Positions 26,277-34,601 of a DNA stretch of 64,000 nucleotides are shown here, piece by piece; within the stretch, counting starts at the first letter, position 1; each line of letters starts with the position of its first letter. Both the position numbers and the translations under genes were made by a program. The notes under the pieces are model-generated. The model was not told the origin of the DNA. It did no database searches and saw only the letters and a list, made by a program, of their open reading frames with translations. The DNA comes from Argonema galeatum A003/A1. GTDB lineage: Bacteria; Cyanobacteriota; Cyanobacteriia; Cyanobacteriales; Aerosakkonemataceae. Location: positions 33,841 through 97,840 of the forward strand of contig NZ_JAIQZM010000027.1 in NCBI RefSeq assembly GCF_023333595.1, read 5' to 3'.

Positions 26277-27488
26277 ATGATTTCCACATTCCTCAGTTCT
26301 CCTTACGATGATTTATCCCGCATTCGCTCAGAGATTCGATCGTTGCAACCCCGCCTTGTAGAATGGCGCAGAGGTTTACATCAACGCCCCGAACTTGGCT
26401 TCCGAGAGAAACTGACCTCTGAGTTTATTGCCAAAAAACTGCAACAATGGGGGATTGAGCATCAAACCGGAATCGCACAAACGGGTATTTTGGCTACTAT
26501 TCCGGGCGGTCTACCGGGGCCAGTGCTGGCAATTCGGGCAGATATGGATGCCTTGCCAATTCAGGAAGAGAACGATGTGCCTTACAAATCCCAGCACGAT
26601 GGGGTAATGCACGCCTGCGGTCACGATGGACATACGAGTATAGCACTGGGAACAGCTTACTATCTTTCTCAACACCGCCAAAACTTCGCCGGTACGGTAA
26701 AAATTATCTTCCAACCCGCTGAAGAAGGACCAGGTGGCGCAAAGCCAATGATTGAAGCTGGGGTATTGCAAAATCCCGATGTTGATGCCGTAATCGGCCT
26801 CCATTTGTGGAACCAGCTGCCTCTTGGTACTGTAGGCGTTCGCAGTGGCGCGTTGATGGCGGCAAGCGAGGGTTTCCGGTGTACGATTATGGGTAAAGGG
26901 GGACATGGTGCGATACCGCATCAAACGATCGATTCGATCGTAGTTGCTGCCCAGATTGTGAATGCTTTGCAGACGATCGTATCGCGGAATGTGAGTCCCA
27001 TAGATTCGGCGGTGGTGACGGTAGGAGAATTCCATGCTGGGACGGCAATTAATGTGATTGCCGATAAGGCAAAAATAGGTGGCACAGTGCGGTATTTCAA
27101 CCCCGATCTGGGAGAGTTTTTACCGAAACGAATTGAGCAGATTATTGCGGGAATTTGCCAAAGTCACGGCGCAAGTTACGATTTTAATTATTGGCGGCAA
27201 TATCCAGCCACAATTAATAATAGTGCGATCGCAGAATTGGTGCGATCCATCGCCTTGGAAGTAGTAGAAACTCCCTTGGGAATAGTGCCAGAATGTCAAA
27301 CAATGGGTGCAGAAGATATGTCTTTCTTCCTACAAGCAGTACCAGGTTGCTATTTCTTTTTAGGTTCTGCCAATCTTAGTATGAATTTGGCATATCCACA
27401 CCATCATCCCCGATTTGATTTTGATGAAACTGCATTGGAGATGGGAGTAGAAATATTTGTTCGGTGTGTGGAAAAGTTTTGTCGTTAG
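26277..27488 (+). CDS. M20 family amidohydrolase (hippurate / IAA-amino acid hydrolase type)
   Basis: 403 residues. Motifs of the M20D amidohydrolases: WRRGLHQRPELGFREKLTSEF, IRADMDALPIQEENDVPYKS, HACGHDGHTSIALG (Cys/His metal ligands near 114), FQPAEEGPGGAKPMIEAG (catalytic and metal Glu) and MGAEDMSFFLQAVPGCYFFLG. The family removes N-acyl or amino-acid conjugates using two metal ions. The lid domain (MGKGGHGAIPHQTIDSI) is present. The protein is cytosolic and the natural substrate unknown. The start lies 30 bp after the toxin stop, on the same strand. Confidence 0.93.
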   Translation: MISTFLSSPYDDLSRIRSEIRSLQPRLVEWRRGLHQRPELGFREKLTSEFIAKKLQQWGIEHQTGIAQTGILATIPGGLPGPVLAIRADMDALPIQEENDVPYKSQHDGVMHACGHDGHTSIALGTAYYLSQHRQNFAGTVKIIFQPAEEGPGGAKPMIEAGVLQNPDVDAVIGLHLWNQLPLGTVGVRSGALMAASEGFRCTIMGKGGHGAIPHQTIDSIVVAAQIVNALQTIVSRNVSPIDSAVVTVGEFHAGTAINVIADKAKIGGTVRYFNPDLGEFLPKRIEQIIAGICQSHGASYDFNYWRQYPATINNSAIAELVRSIALEVVETPLGIVPECQTMGAEDMSFFLQAVPGCYFFLGSANLSMNLAYPHHHPRFDFDETALEMGVEIFVRCVEKFCR

Positions 27489-27522
27489 GGACTGATAAGC
27501 GCTACGCGAACGGGAGTAAGGC

Positions 27523-27552
27523 TTGACAAACAAAAGCTGTATGCGGTATTAT
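27523..27552 (+). promoter_or_regulatory. Putative sigma-70-type promoter
   Basis: TTGACA (27523-27528) and TATTAT (27547-27552) are separated by 18 bp, about 80 bp upstream of the TIGR04255 cassette. It is the best consensus promoter noticed in this part of the window. Confidence 0.55.
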
Positions 27553-27633
27553 AGATATAATCTCTATTATACTGCAACTCTGATATCTAAGTTAAGAGCA
27601 TAACAGTAATTCTTTTGTGGAAAAAACAGGTTG

Positions 27634-28434
27634 ATGCACTTACCTGAGTCCGAACGTATAATTTACGCACGCAATCCCTTGATACAGGTTGCGTGTCAAT
27701 TGCGTTTTCCACCTATTATTAAGATTTCTCACCAAGAGCCAGTTGAGTTTCAGGATGAAATCAGATTTCAGTACCCACATTTTGATGGTAATAAGTCACA
27801 ATTTCCTTCCGAAATTTCCCAAGTAATACAACAATTTGGCTTGCCACAGTTGAACGATTTGTTTTATCGCTTCAAATCTGAAGATCAGATGTGGCAATTA
27901 TTGATTGCTAAGGACTTTATTACTCTAACCACATCTACATACCAAAGGTATGAACAATTCAAAAAACGCTTTAGGGAAGCTGTGGAAATTTTTGAACGCA
28001 TATATAAACCCTCATTCTATAGCAGGGTTGGACTTCAGTATCAAGACTTAATCATCCGCTCAAAACTCGGACTTGAGGATAAAAGCTGGTCAGATTTAAT
28101 TACAGAGCGTATTGCTTCAGAGTTATACAATCCAGAACTTTCGTCCTCTCTCCAGTCAATTATGAAGAATTTAATTTTAAAAACAGAGCATGGTCAAGTT
28201 AACTTCAATCACGGACTTGTTACTGTGAAAGAGGCCGGAAAAGACAACGAAGAAGTTGCTTACTTGCTTGATGCCGATTTTTATACAGAACAAAAAGTAG
28301 AGAGGGATGGAAATGTTTGGAACATACTCGATCAGTTCAACAAGTGCGCCAGAGAACTTTTCAGGTGGAGCATCTCAGACATCCTCCACGATGCTATGCA
28401 ACCCCAGGCAATTGATACAAAAACGGAGGAATAG
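27634..28434 (+). CDS. TIGR04255 family protein
   Basis: 266 residues from ATG 27634 (AACAGG just upstream; a TTG three bases earlier is possible). The N-terminal pattern YARNPLIQVACQLRFPPI and the later YQRYEQFKKRFREAVEIFERIYKPSFYSRVGLQYQDLI match, as I recall, the sporadically distributed TIGR04255 family of unknown function. Several beta strands, no membrane segment. It is the first gene of a tight three-gene run (overlap 44 bp, then 20 bp gap). The patchy distribution of the family and the accessory-type surroundings suggest a mobile or defence-like cassette, which is inference. Confidence 0.75.
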   Translation: MHLPESERIIYARNPLIQVACQLRFPPIIKISHQEPVEFQDEIRFQYPHFDGNKSQFPSEISQVIQQFGLPQLNDLFYRFKSEDQMWQLLIAKDFITLTTSTYQRYEQFKKRFREAVEIFERIYKPSFYSRVGLQYQDLIIRSKLGLEDKSWSDLITERIASELYNPELSSSLQSIMKNLILKTEHGQVNFNHGLVTVKEAGKDNEEVAYLLDADFYTEQKVERDGNVWNILDQFNKCARELFRWSISDILHDAMQPQAIDTKTEE

Positions 28435-28786
28435 TCAGACCTCGACAGGTATAGCTACAAGAAACTTTTTTGTTGATAGGGAGAGTGGCAAAACTCTTGA
28501 AATCCAGCATCTTTCCTTTGATTTGATGATGCCTGATTCTTCAGTGTCTTTCACAACTGACGTGCAATTATCACCAGCTAAGTTGATGGCACTGCTAAAA
28601 TGCTTGGTAATTCTTCAATCTCTGCCAGAAGCTGCTTTAGAAGAAGCTGCTGATGAACTTAAAGGAATTGCTGATTTTTACTCTGATCGTTTCTCTCAAG
28701 CGAACTTACCTATCATTCCAGCTAGTTCCATCAAAGGTAAATTGAGATCTGTACAGATTAGCCCACCTATCGTTTTGGAACCATAG
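28391..28786 (+). CDS. Unknown protein, second gene of the TIGR04255 cassette
   Basis: 131 residues from ATG 28391, overlapping the preceding gene by 44 bp in another frame. An ATG at 28307 would add 28 unconvincing residues. A GGAGG at about 28425 has no start codon at proper distance, so the start is uncertain. The central part is strand-rich (EIQHLSFDLMMPDSSVSFTTDVQLS) and resembles a small ligand- or partner-binding beta domain. The following PAKLMALLKCLVILQSLPEAALEEAADELKGI is helical. No family was recognised. Coupling to the TIGR04255 gene suggests that the two products act together. Confidence 0.55.
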   Translation: MLCNPRQLIQKRRNSQTSTGIATRNFFVDRESGKTLEIQHLSFDLMMPDSSVSFTTDVQLSPAKLMALLKCLVILQSLPEAALEEAADELKGIADFYSDRFSQANLPIIPASSIKGKLRSVQISPPIVLEP

Positions 28787-28806
28787 CTTGTCTAAACAGT
28801 TACTTT

Positions 28807-29406
28807 ATGAAAAAGCAAGCTATCTACCAGCCGTCAAATAAAAACGCCTCCTTAAGACAAGGGGAAATATTAACGGGTGTGGCTCAGTATAATCCTGTCC
28901 TTGGTGAGCTATCACCAGATGCACAAGAAGTATCTTTCGATATGGTTATTCATCCTTACGCAATTGTAGTTACTCAAGACTGTGACTTAGACTGGGATTA
29001 CAAAGCTAGACAAAGTAGTAGTCCTCAGCTATCCAAAATTTTGAATTCTGTAATTTTATGCGGTATTTCAACAGCAAGAGAAGTTAGAGATATAGCAGAT
29101 AAAAATGTTATGAACTCTGGAGAGTGGGGACTCGTTAAATCCCAACGACATGATAGATTTTATTTTTTTGAAAAAATTCCTCCCGAATGCGATCTCGAAC
29201 AGATCGGTTTACCCGAACTTACGGCTGACTTCAAAAAAATTTTTGGAATAGATACAGCAACCTTGTATCGTCAACTCGAACTTTGTATGGTAAAGCGACG
29301 AGCCGTTCTATCCAGTCCCTACTTGGAGCATTTCTCTAGACGATATCATAGTTTTCATGGCAGGGTTGCATTACCTTCTCAATACGAAAGTCAACGAGAA
29401 AGTTAA
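28807..29406 (+). CDS. Unknown protein with TQDCDLDWD motif, third gene of the cassette
   Basis: 199 residues. It opens with a basic segment followed by LRQGEILTGVAQYNPV. It then has PYAIVVTQDCDLDWDYKARQ near residue 55, a motif whose Cys and two Asp residues look like a functional site; I recall similar VxTQ(T/D)CDL proteins in other bacteria, with no assigned activity. The rest is mixed alpha/beta, ending in a basic tail (LCMVKRRAVLSSPYLEHFSRRYHSFHGRVALP). No ribosome binding site is obvious, so translation probably depends on the genes before it. Confidence 0.6.
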   Translation: MKKQAIYQPSNKNASLRQGEILTGVAQYNPVLGELSPDAQEVSFDMVIHPYAIVVTQDCDLDWDYKARQSSSPQLSKILNSVILCGISTAREVRDIADKNVMNSGEWGLVKSQRHDRFYFFEKIPPECDLEQIGLPELTADFKKIFGIDTATLYRQLELCMVKRRAVLSSPYLEHFSRRYHSFHGRVALPSQYESQRES

Positions 29407-29616
29407 TATCTTGATGTTGAGGGTGCATAGACGGAGCATAGACGGGATAACAAATCACCGCACTATACCGTACAAAAGTTATCTGCTGAAAGGCTTTATC
29501 TAAACAATGTCAACACAATTTATCAATTTACTCGCAATTTTTGGGAGTGCGATCGCAAACTATCCCTAAATCAACAAACTTCAACAAATTCGTGTATTAG
29601 CAAAAAGCGATCGCTA

Positions 29617-30234
29617 TTAAAAATTAAGACGGCGATAGATTTCAGACAAGGGAAGTTCTATATTTAAGCTGTGCAGGACAATCGACTGTTCAAGCAGATC
29701 GTAAACTTGCCATTGCCAGCGATTGTTGCTGTTGCGATCGAGGTTGTGATATTGCTCAATGTAGGGTTCAGTTTGACTAACTAGCACATATTCACAAAAG
29801 CTACAAAGGGAGCGATATTTTCTAAACTTTTCACCGCGATCGTAGGCTTCAGTGGAGGGCGAAAGAACTTCGACTATCAGTAAAGGATTGAGAATTTCAT
29901 CGGTGCGATCGCCATTTAATTCTGGTTCGCCATTAACCACCATCAAATCGGTGTAGGTTCCGCACTGATATTCGGGAATCCAAACCCGCAAATCGCTATT
30001 ATACAAGCGAAAATCGGTGTCTCTCAGCAAAAATCCCAAGTAAATTAACAAGTTACAGGCGATCGCGCTGTGGACTTCTGAACCTCCTGACATATCGATC
30101 ATCTCTCCATTACAATATTCGTGACGTTCTTCGGCGGTTTCCTCGATCGCCCGGTATTCATCTGGAGTGAAGCAAGTCTTTGTCGCATCTGGAGCAAGGT
30201 TTGGCAGGTTGGTTTGAGCAATGACCACAATCAC
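29617..30234 (-). CDS. Uma2 family endonuclease-fold protein (first copy)
   Basis: 205 residues of the Uma2/DUF820 family, greatly expanded in cyanobacteria, with a PD-(D/E)XK nuclease fold. Visible: FTPDEYRAIEETAEERHEYCNGEMIDMSGGSEVHSAI, then YTDLMVVNGEPEL and LLIVEVLSPSTEAYDRGEKFRKYRSL with the core Asp, Glu and Lys in place. A biological role is not established for the family; some copies are linked to transposition. The second Uma2 gene lies 30 bp upstream on the same strand, probably in one transcript. Confidence 0.9.
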   Translation of the reverse strand: MIVVIAQTNLPNLAPDATKTCFTPDEYRAIEETAEERHEYCNGEMIDMSGGSEVHSAIACNLLIYLGFLLRDTDFRLYNSDLRVWIPEYQCGTYTDLMVVNGEPELNGDRTDEILNPLLIVEVLSPSTEAYDRGEKFRKYRSLCSFCEYVLVSQTEPYIEQYHNLDRNSNNRWQWQVYDLLEQSIVLHSLNIELPLSEIYRRLNF

Positions 30235-30264
30235 ACCTCCTGAATAATTAGACCTTAAACTTGA

Positions 30265-30882
30265 TTAAAAAGTTAGTTTTTGAAACAGATCGGCAATGGG
30301 GAGAGTAAAACCAGTGACGATATCTTCACCATCTAAGGAGTCAGTAGACTTAAGAAGGCGATCGGGCGATTGGGCCGATCGATACACCAAAACATATTGT
30401 TCTTTAGGATGAATTACCCACACTAAACGCGCCCCATTCTCGAAATATTCCACCAGTTTGTTGTGAATTTCTTCGACTGTATTGCTAGGAGATAATATTT
30501 CTACAGCCAGATCGGGCGCACCTTCTAGGAAGCCATCAGGGAGGTCATCTAGCCCTTGCAAACGTTCTTTGGCCATGAACGAAATATCTGGCGATCGCTT
30601 ATTCCCCGATTTCATCTTGAAGGCGGTGCTGGAGTCGAACATTGCACCTAATTTTTGCGTCGATACGCAGTTAAACAAGGCAGCACTCAAAATAATGGCA
30701 ACATAGCCGTGTTTTGCACCTGAGTTTCCCATATCAATTAGTTCTCCATTCACAATTTCGTAGCGGTGTCCATCTCGGTTCAGCGCCATGAATTCGGCAT
30801 CAGTCCAGATTTTTTGCTCTGGTGAGTTTTCTATTTGGCTTTCAGTCAGGTTTTCGGGTGGGTTTTGAATTAGCGTAGACAT
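30265..30882 (-). CDS. Uma2 family endonuclease-fold protein (second copy)
   Basis: 205 residues, the same family as its neighbour but clearly diverged. WTDAEFMALNRDGHRYEIVNGELIDMGNSGAKHGYVA forms the N-terminal part. RSPDISFMAKERL supplies the Asp, and PDLAVEILSPSNTVEEIHNKLVEYFENGARLVWVI supplies the Glu and Lys of a PD-(D/E)XK site. The pair probably arose by an old duplication. Two copies of the AGAAACCCGGTTTCT palindrome lie upstream (30945-31011). Confidence 0.9.
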   Translation of the reverse strand: MSTLIQNPPENLTESQIENSPEQKIWTDAEFMALNRDGHRYEIVNGELIDMGNSGAKHGYVAIILSAALFNCVSTQKLGAMFDSSTAFKMKSGNKRSPDISFMAKERLQGLDDLPDGFLEGAPDLAVEILSPSNTVEEIHNKLVEYFENGARLVWVIHPKEQYVLVYRSAQSPDRLLKSTDSLDGEDIVTGFTLPIADLFQKLTF

Positions 30883-30944
30883 GGGTTTCTCCTAGACTTC
30901 TCTTTCTAGTTAAACATAGTTAACTCACATTTTGCACGAGAGTC

Positions 30945-31011
30945 AGAAACCGGGTTTCTTGCAGTTGTCCTTACCTAAAACCCAGATTTTTCGTAGAGAA
31001 ACCCGGTTTCT
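30945..31011. repeat. Two AGAAACC(C/G)GGTTTCT palindromes
   Basis: The 15-mer palindrome is at 30945-30959 and again at 30997-31011, in the gap between the Uma2 gene and the GST stop codon. The two can pair with each other as well as fold on themselves. Confidence 0.8.
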
Positions 31012-31021
31012 AAGATGTGAG

Positions 31022-31627
31022 TTAAGCAGGAACAACCATTCCTTTTTGTACTGCGGGTCGCTGTTGCACTGTTTCTACCCAGCGTTTGAGATTTGGGTGA
31101 TTATCTAGAGTTAGTCCTTGAAACTCATAAGTTGCAACCCAGGGATAGGTAGCAATATCAGCAATTGAATAATCACCGCAGATAAATTGATTTTCTGCCA
31201 ATTGCTTATCTAACACGCCGTAGAGTCGCAATGTTTCCTTTTCGTAGCGTTCAATGGCGTAAGGAATTTTTTCTGGTGCAAATCGCTTGAAGTGGTTTAA
31301 TTGACCAAACATTGGCCCGACGCCACCCATTTGAAACATTAACCACTCTAAAACTTGATAACGACCTTTTTGGTCGGTGGGCAGGAATTTGCCAGTTTTC
31401 TCAGCCAGGTAAATTAAGATGGCACCGGACTCAAAAACTGCCATGTCATTTTCGCGATCGACAATAGAGGGAATCTTGCTATTGGGATTAATCGTCACGT
31501 ACTCAGGCGTAAATTGATCGCCCTTGGTAATGTCAATTTTGTGGACGTTGTAGGGAAGTTCGACTTCCTCCAACATGACGGAAGCTTTGCGACCGTTAGG
31601 TGTAGTAAAGGTGTAAAGGTCAATCAT
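31022..31627 (-). CDS. Glutathione S-transferase, nu-class (YfcG/YghU-like)
   Basis: 201 residues. The thioredoxin-like N-domain reads MIDLYTFTTPNGRKASVMLEE, with TPNG replacing a catalytic Tyr/Ser site as in YfcG-type enzymes. NPNSKIPSIVD is the cis-Pro loop and AVFESGAILIYLAEKTG the glutathione gamma-glutamyl site. The helical C-domain includes FICGDYSIADIATYPWV, the conserved N-capping box. YfcG enzymes act as disulfide-bond oxidoreductases with glutathione. The protein is cytosolic and stands alone in this region. Confidence 0.92.
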   Translation of the reverse strand: MIDLYTFTTPNGRKASVMLEEVELPYNVHKIDITKGDQFTPEYVTINPNSKIPSIVDRENDMAVFESGAILIYLAEKTGKFLPTDQKGRYQVLEWLMFQMGGVGPMFGQLNHFKRFAPEKIPYAIERYEKETLRLYGVLDKQLAENQFICGDYSIADIATYPWVATYEFQGLTLDNHPNLKRWVETVQQRPAVQKGMVVPA

Positions 31628-31668
31628 TTTTCACCACTCCCAATTAGTTATTAGTCATCAGTCATCAG

Positions 31669-31776
31669 TATAGAACGATATCCAAGAGATTAGCTCTATG
31701 AAAGAAAGAAGAAGCAGCGCGACTCTACAATGACGAGGGTATAGAACGATATCCAAGAGATTAGCTCTATGAAAGA
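31669..31776. repeat. 37-bp perfect direct repeat, 71-bp period
   Basis: The sequence starting TATAGAACGATATCCAAGAG occurs at 31669-31705 and again, unchanged over 37 bp, at 31740-31776. The second copy includes the stop codon of the Ada-like gene, so the first looks like a duplicate of its 3' end. Confidence 0.85.
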
Positions 31777-32639
31777 CTTCGATCTTTTAAAGCTTCCCAG
31801 GCCAAAATGGCTGCCTTACGCTCATTGCCCCAGCGATAGCCGCCGATTTCCCCAGATTCTCGAATTACGCGATGACAGGGAATGAGATAGGCTAGAGGAT
31901 TATTACCCACAGCATTGCCTACGGCTCTAGCAGCAGTTGGACGACCAATTAGTTCGGCGATATTCTGATAAGTTGCGATGCCTCCAAACGGCACTCTCAA
32001 AAGCGCCCGCCAAACTTGAATCTGAAAATTAGTACCTTTGACTAGAAGCGTTAATGGCTTTTGGTCAATGAAGGTATTTGGATTAAAAATCAGGTCGTGC
32101 AGAGGTTGAGTGGCTTGTGTATCGTAGATAATTTCAGCATTTGTCCATAACCGACGCAGGGTTTGTTCGGCAGTAATATCATTTGATTTATCTAAGAAAT
32201 GCAGGTTACAAATACCACGAGATGTTGTCGCCAGTAGGTATTTATCAAATGGGCTGTCATGAATGCCATAACGAATTTGCAAACCCGATCCTCCTGTCTT
32301 GAACTCACCAGGAGACATCGCTTCTACGTTCACAAATAAATCGTGCAATCGTCCTGGACTTGACAGCCCCACATCTAAGGTCAGGTCTAAAAGGCTTTTA
32401 GTTTGGGTAATTTTTGACTTGGCATATTCAACAGTGAGATATTGCAAAAAACGTTTGGGACTGATGCCTGCCCACTGGGTAAATAACCGTTGCAAATGAT
32501 ACTCGCTAAGGCCGATGTGCTGTGCCACAGTTGCCAAATCGGGTTGGCTAAGGTGATTTTGCCGCATGAAAGCGATCGCCTGAGCAATTCGGCTGTAATC
32601 TTTGCTATCGTAGACAGTCGCACTCTTCATTGAAGTCAT
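31767..32639 (-). CDS. Ada-like regulator / O6-methylguanine-DNA methyltransferase
   Basis: 290 residues from ATG 32639. The frame is open further to a TTG at 32804, but that part is a palindromic non-coding repeat and was left out. Residues 10-105 form an AraC-type helix-turn-helix region (LSQPDLATVAQHIGLSEYHLQRLFTQWAGISPKRFLQ). The rest is a methyltransferase: the active site PCHRVI near 252 has the acceptor Cys, and RPTAARAVGNAVGNNP is the DNA-binding helix. The N-terminal zinc/methyl-phosphotriester domain of E. coli Ada is absent. Repair of alkylated DNA with autoregulation is inferred. Confidence 0.92.
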   Translation of the reverse strand: MTSMKSATVYDSKDYSRIAQAIAFMRQNHLSQPDLATVAQHIGLSEYHLQRLFTQWAGISPKRFLQYLTVEYAKSKITQTKSLLDLTLDVGLSSPGRLHDLFVNVEAMSPGEFKTGGSGLQIRYGIHDSPFDKYLLATTSRGICNLHFLDKSNDITAEQTLRRLWTNAEIIYDTQATQPLHDLIFNPNTFIDQKPLTLLVKGTNFQIQVWRALLRVPFGGIATYQNIAELIGRPTAARAVGNAVGNNPLAYLIPCHRVIRESGEIGGYRWGNERKAAILAWEALKDRSLS

Positions 32640-32876
32640 GTAGCCTGAGTCAAGGGAGTTTTTGCATTCTCTTACTTTATCTATTGTGTAGACCGAAAAC
32701 CACCCGTTTCTTGCTACGTCAGGATTTACGCAGAAAGCCCCCCTAACCCCCCAAATCTGGGGGGGACAAGACTTCTTCTCCCCCAGATTTAGGGGAGGGG
32801 GCAAGGGGAGTCTAAACTCCAGTCATTAGTTATATACAAAAAACTAATGACGGATGACTAATGACTAACCAATCAA

Positions 32877-33188
32877 ATCGTGTCCGGTTGCATCAGTAGT
32901 GTAAGAGTGATATCGGGAAATTGTCTGTTGTCATCGTTGGTTAAATTTTTACCGCAGATGAAGACTCTGGAACGCTCCGGAACGCAGATAAGAATAATCA
33001 TACCAAATCCGGGTTATTTACCCCCTTTATAGTGTGAAGTGTAGGGGTGAAGCATTGCGGCAATAAGTGTATTCCCAAGAGCCAAAGCCTTTCTACCGCA
33101 ATGCTTCACCCAACTTATGGATAACGGGGGTTTTTATCCCGGATTTGGTATCACACGAATTTTTTAGGTAACCGATGCTCCCGGATAT
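32877..33188. mobile_element. MITE-like element M1, carrying a nested element
   Basis: It starts ATCGTGTCCGGTTGCATC and ends AACCGATGCTCCCGGATAT, imperfect inverted ends shared with M2 (34602) and M4 (45249). Its interior (GTTAAATTTTTACCGCAGATG, then CACGAATTTTTT) is also shared. It is interrupted at 33001-33150 by element N1. The last base (33188) supplies the third base of the MFS stop codon. No coding capacity. Confidence 0.8.
33001..33150. mobile_element. MITE-like element N1, nested in M1
   Basis: 150 bp. Ends TACCAAATCCGGGTTAT... and ...TTATCCCGGATTTGGTA form a roughly 25-bp inverted repeat. TCA flanks both sides (32998-33000 and 33151-33153). Removing the element plus one TCA restores a sequence aligning without gaps to intact M2. 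Inside is a 16-bp perfect hairpin (33045-33060 / 33096-33111). Confidence 0.85.
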
Positions 33189-34498
33189 CAATCAGCTAAA
33201 ACCAGTCCCTTAGTTTCGATCGCCCAAGGCATGAAGGCGATTCCCAGCAAGGGGATAAAACCAACCCAAAACAAAGTATCTATAGCAGTAGATAAAGTAT
33301 TTGTGCCTTGAGATGCTAGATATCCGATTAATAAAGGCCCGATCGCTGCAAATACCCGCCCTGCATTGTAGCAAAAACCAGCACCAGTTGCCCGCAGTCT
33401 AGTCGGAAACAATTCTGGTAGGTAGTAGGTGAAACTCCCAAAAACTCCAGCTACAGTCAAGCCAATGAAAAAGTAAAAGTAAAGGCGGGTTTCTGGAGAT
33501 AATGGTAACCCGAAATCAATCAGGATTGTGAGAGAAGATAAAACAAAGTAGATGGAAAACATGATCTTTCGCCCCAAGTATTTAGCAGCTGGTACTGTTA
33601 GTAGGGTGCCAATCAAACTGCCAATGCTACAGCTATTGGTGGCGATCGCTTTCCATTGTTCGATTAGAGATTGGGTCGCCGCAAGATTCAATCCCCTCTC
33701 TAGCGCAACTGAGGAGGCTAATCCAGAGGCAATTGCGGGCATGAAAGCAAGACAATTCGTTAAAGTGATCAAAGCGATCGTTGCGATCGCTAAACCGCTA
33801 ATCGTCGCGGCTCGGTTGGGGAGTTGAAAAAGTTCCCGAATTCTAGCAGGATCGACGTTTTCGGCTACTTTTTGCCAACGTTCTGGCTCTTTGACAAATA
33901 AGCGCACAATCACAGCAACAGCCGCCGGAATCAAACCAAATAGAAATACAAAGCGCCAAGAAGTTTCGGGACTTTCCGGTAATAGCACGCCAGCGATTTG
34001 GAAATTAAGGAAGCTGGCTAAAAATGGCCCAGCCGATGCCGCAGTATTTAAAAGCACTCCTGCTTCTACACGCGATCGCTCCGGCATTACTTCCGCCACC
34101 ATTGATGCGCCCGCCGCCCATTCGCCACCTATACCCAGACTCGCTACGATCCTACACAGCACCAAAACCCAGATATTGGGAGCAAAGGCGCAGGCAGCAG
34201 TCCCCACAGCGTAGAGTAGCATGGTGATCAGGAGGGTTTTAGTGCGACCGATGCGATCGGCTACTTTTCCGAAAATTATCCCTCCAACTGCCCAACCCAA
34301 CAATAGAACGGAACTCAAAACACCAGTCCACAAAAGGGTTGCTGCTTTAGCTTCCGGCGAACCGATAGTCAAGCCCAATAGGGTAGGCACGCAGTTGGGA
34401 GCAACATAATTGAATAGTACGTTGTCGAAAATATCAAAGCCCCAACCCAGCCACGCGGCAAACAGTACAGTCCATTGATAGCGACTTAATTGCAGCAT
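33188..34498 (-). CDS. MFS transporter
   Basis: 436 residues with about 12 membrane helices. The N-terminus (YQWTVLFAAWLGWGFDIFDNVLFNYVAP) is like that of sugar-porter or aromatic-acid/proton symporters. The motif-A loop between helices 2 and 3 is GKVADRIGRTKTLL, and helix 5 has EWAAGASMVAEVMPERSR. PELFPTRLRATGAGFCYNAGR in the second half is typical of the metabolite:H+ symporter and SV2-like groups. The solute is unknown. The stop codon lies exactly at the edge of element M1, so the C-terminus may have been set by that insertion. Confidence 0.9.
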   Translation of the reverse strand: MLQLSRYQWTVLFAAWLGWGFDIFDNVLFNYVAPNCVPTLLGLTIGSPEAKAATLLWTGVLSSVLLLGWAVGGIIFGKVADRIGRTKTLLITMLLYAVGTAACAFAPNIWVLVLCRIVASLGIGGEWAAGASMVAEVMPERSRVEAGVLLNTAASAGPFLASFLNFQIAGVLLPESPETSWRFVFLFGLIPAAVAVIVRLFVKEPERWQKVAENVDPARIRELFQLPNRAATISGLAIATIALITLTNCLAFMPAIASGLASSVALERGLNLAATQSLIEQWKAIATNSCSIGSLIGTLLTVPAAKYLGRKIMFSIYFVLSSLTILIDFGLPLSPETRLYFYFFIGLTVAGVFGSFTYYLPELFPTRLRATGAGFCYNAGRVFAAIGPLLIGYLASQGTNTLSTAIDTLFWVGFIPLLGIAFMPWAIETKGLVLAD

Positions 34499-34601
34499 TT
34501 ATGATGTGAAGAAGTAACGATTGTTGTTAATCTATCAGGACTTACGCTTTGAACGCACTTTTACCCCTACAGATGTAATAGGTGTGGCGATCGAATCCGT
34601 A

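Noticed and set aside
32640..32804. TTG-started extension of the Ada-like protein
   Set aside because: The region is a C/G-rich palindromic repeat (CCCCCAGATTT / AAATCTGGGGG) and adds nothing of the family.
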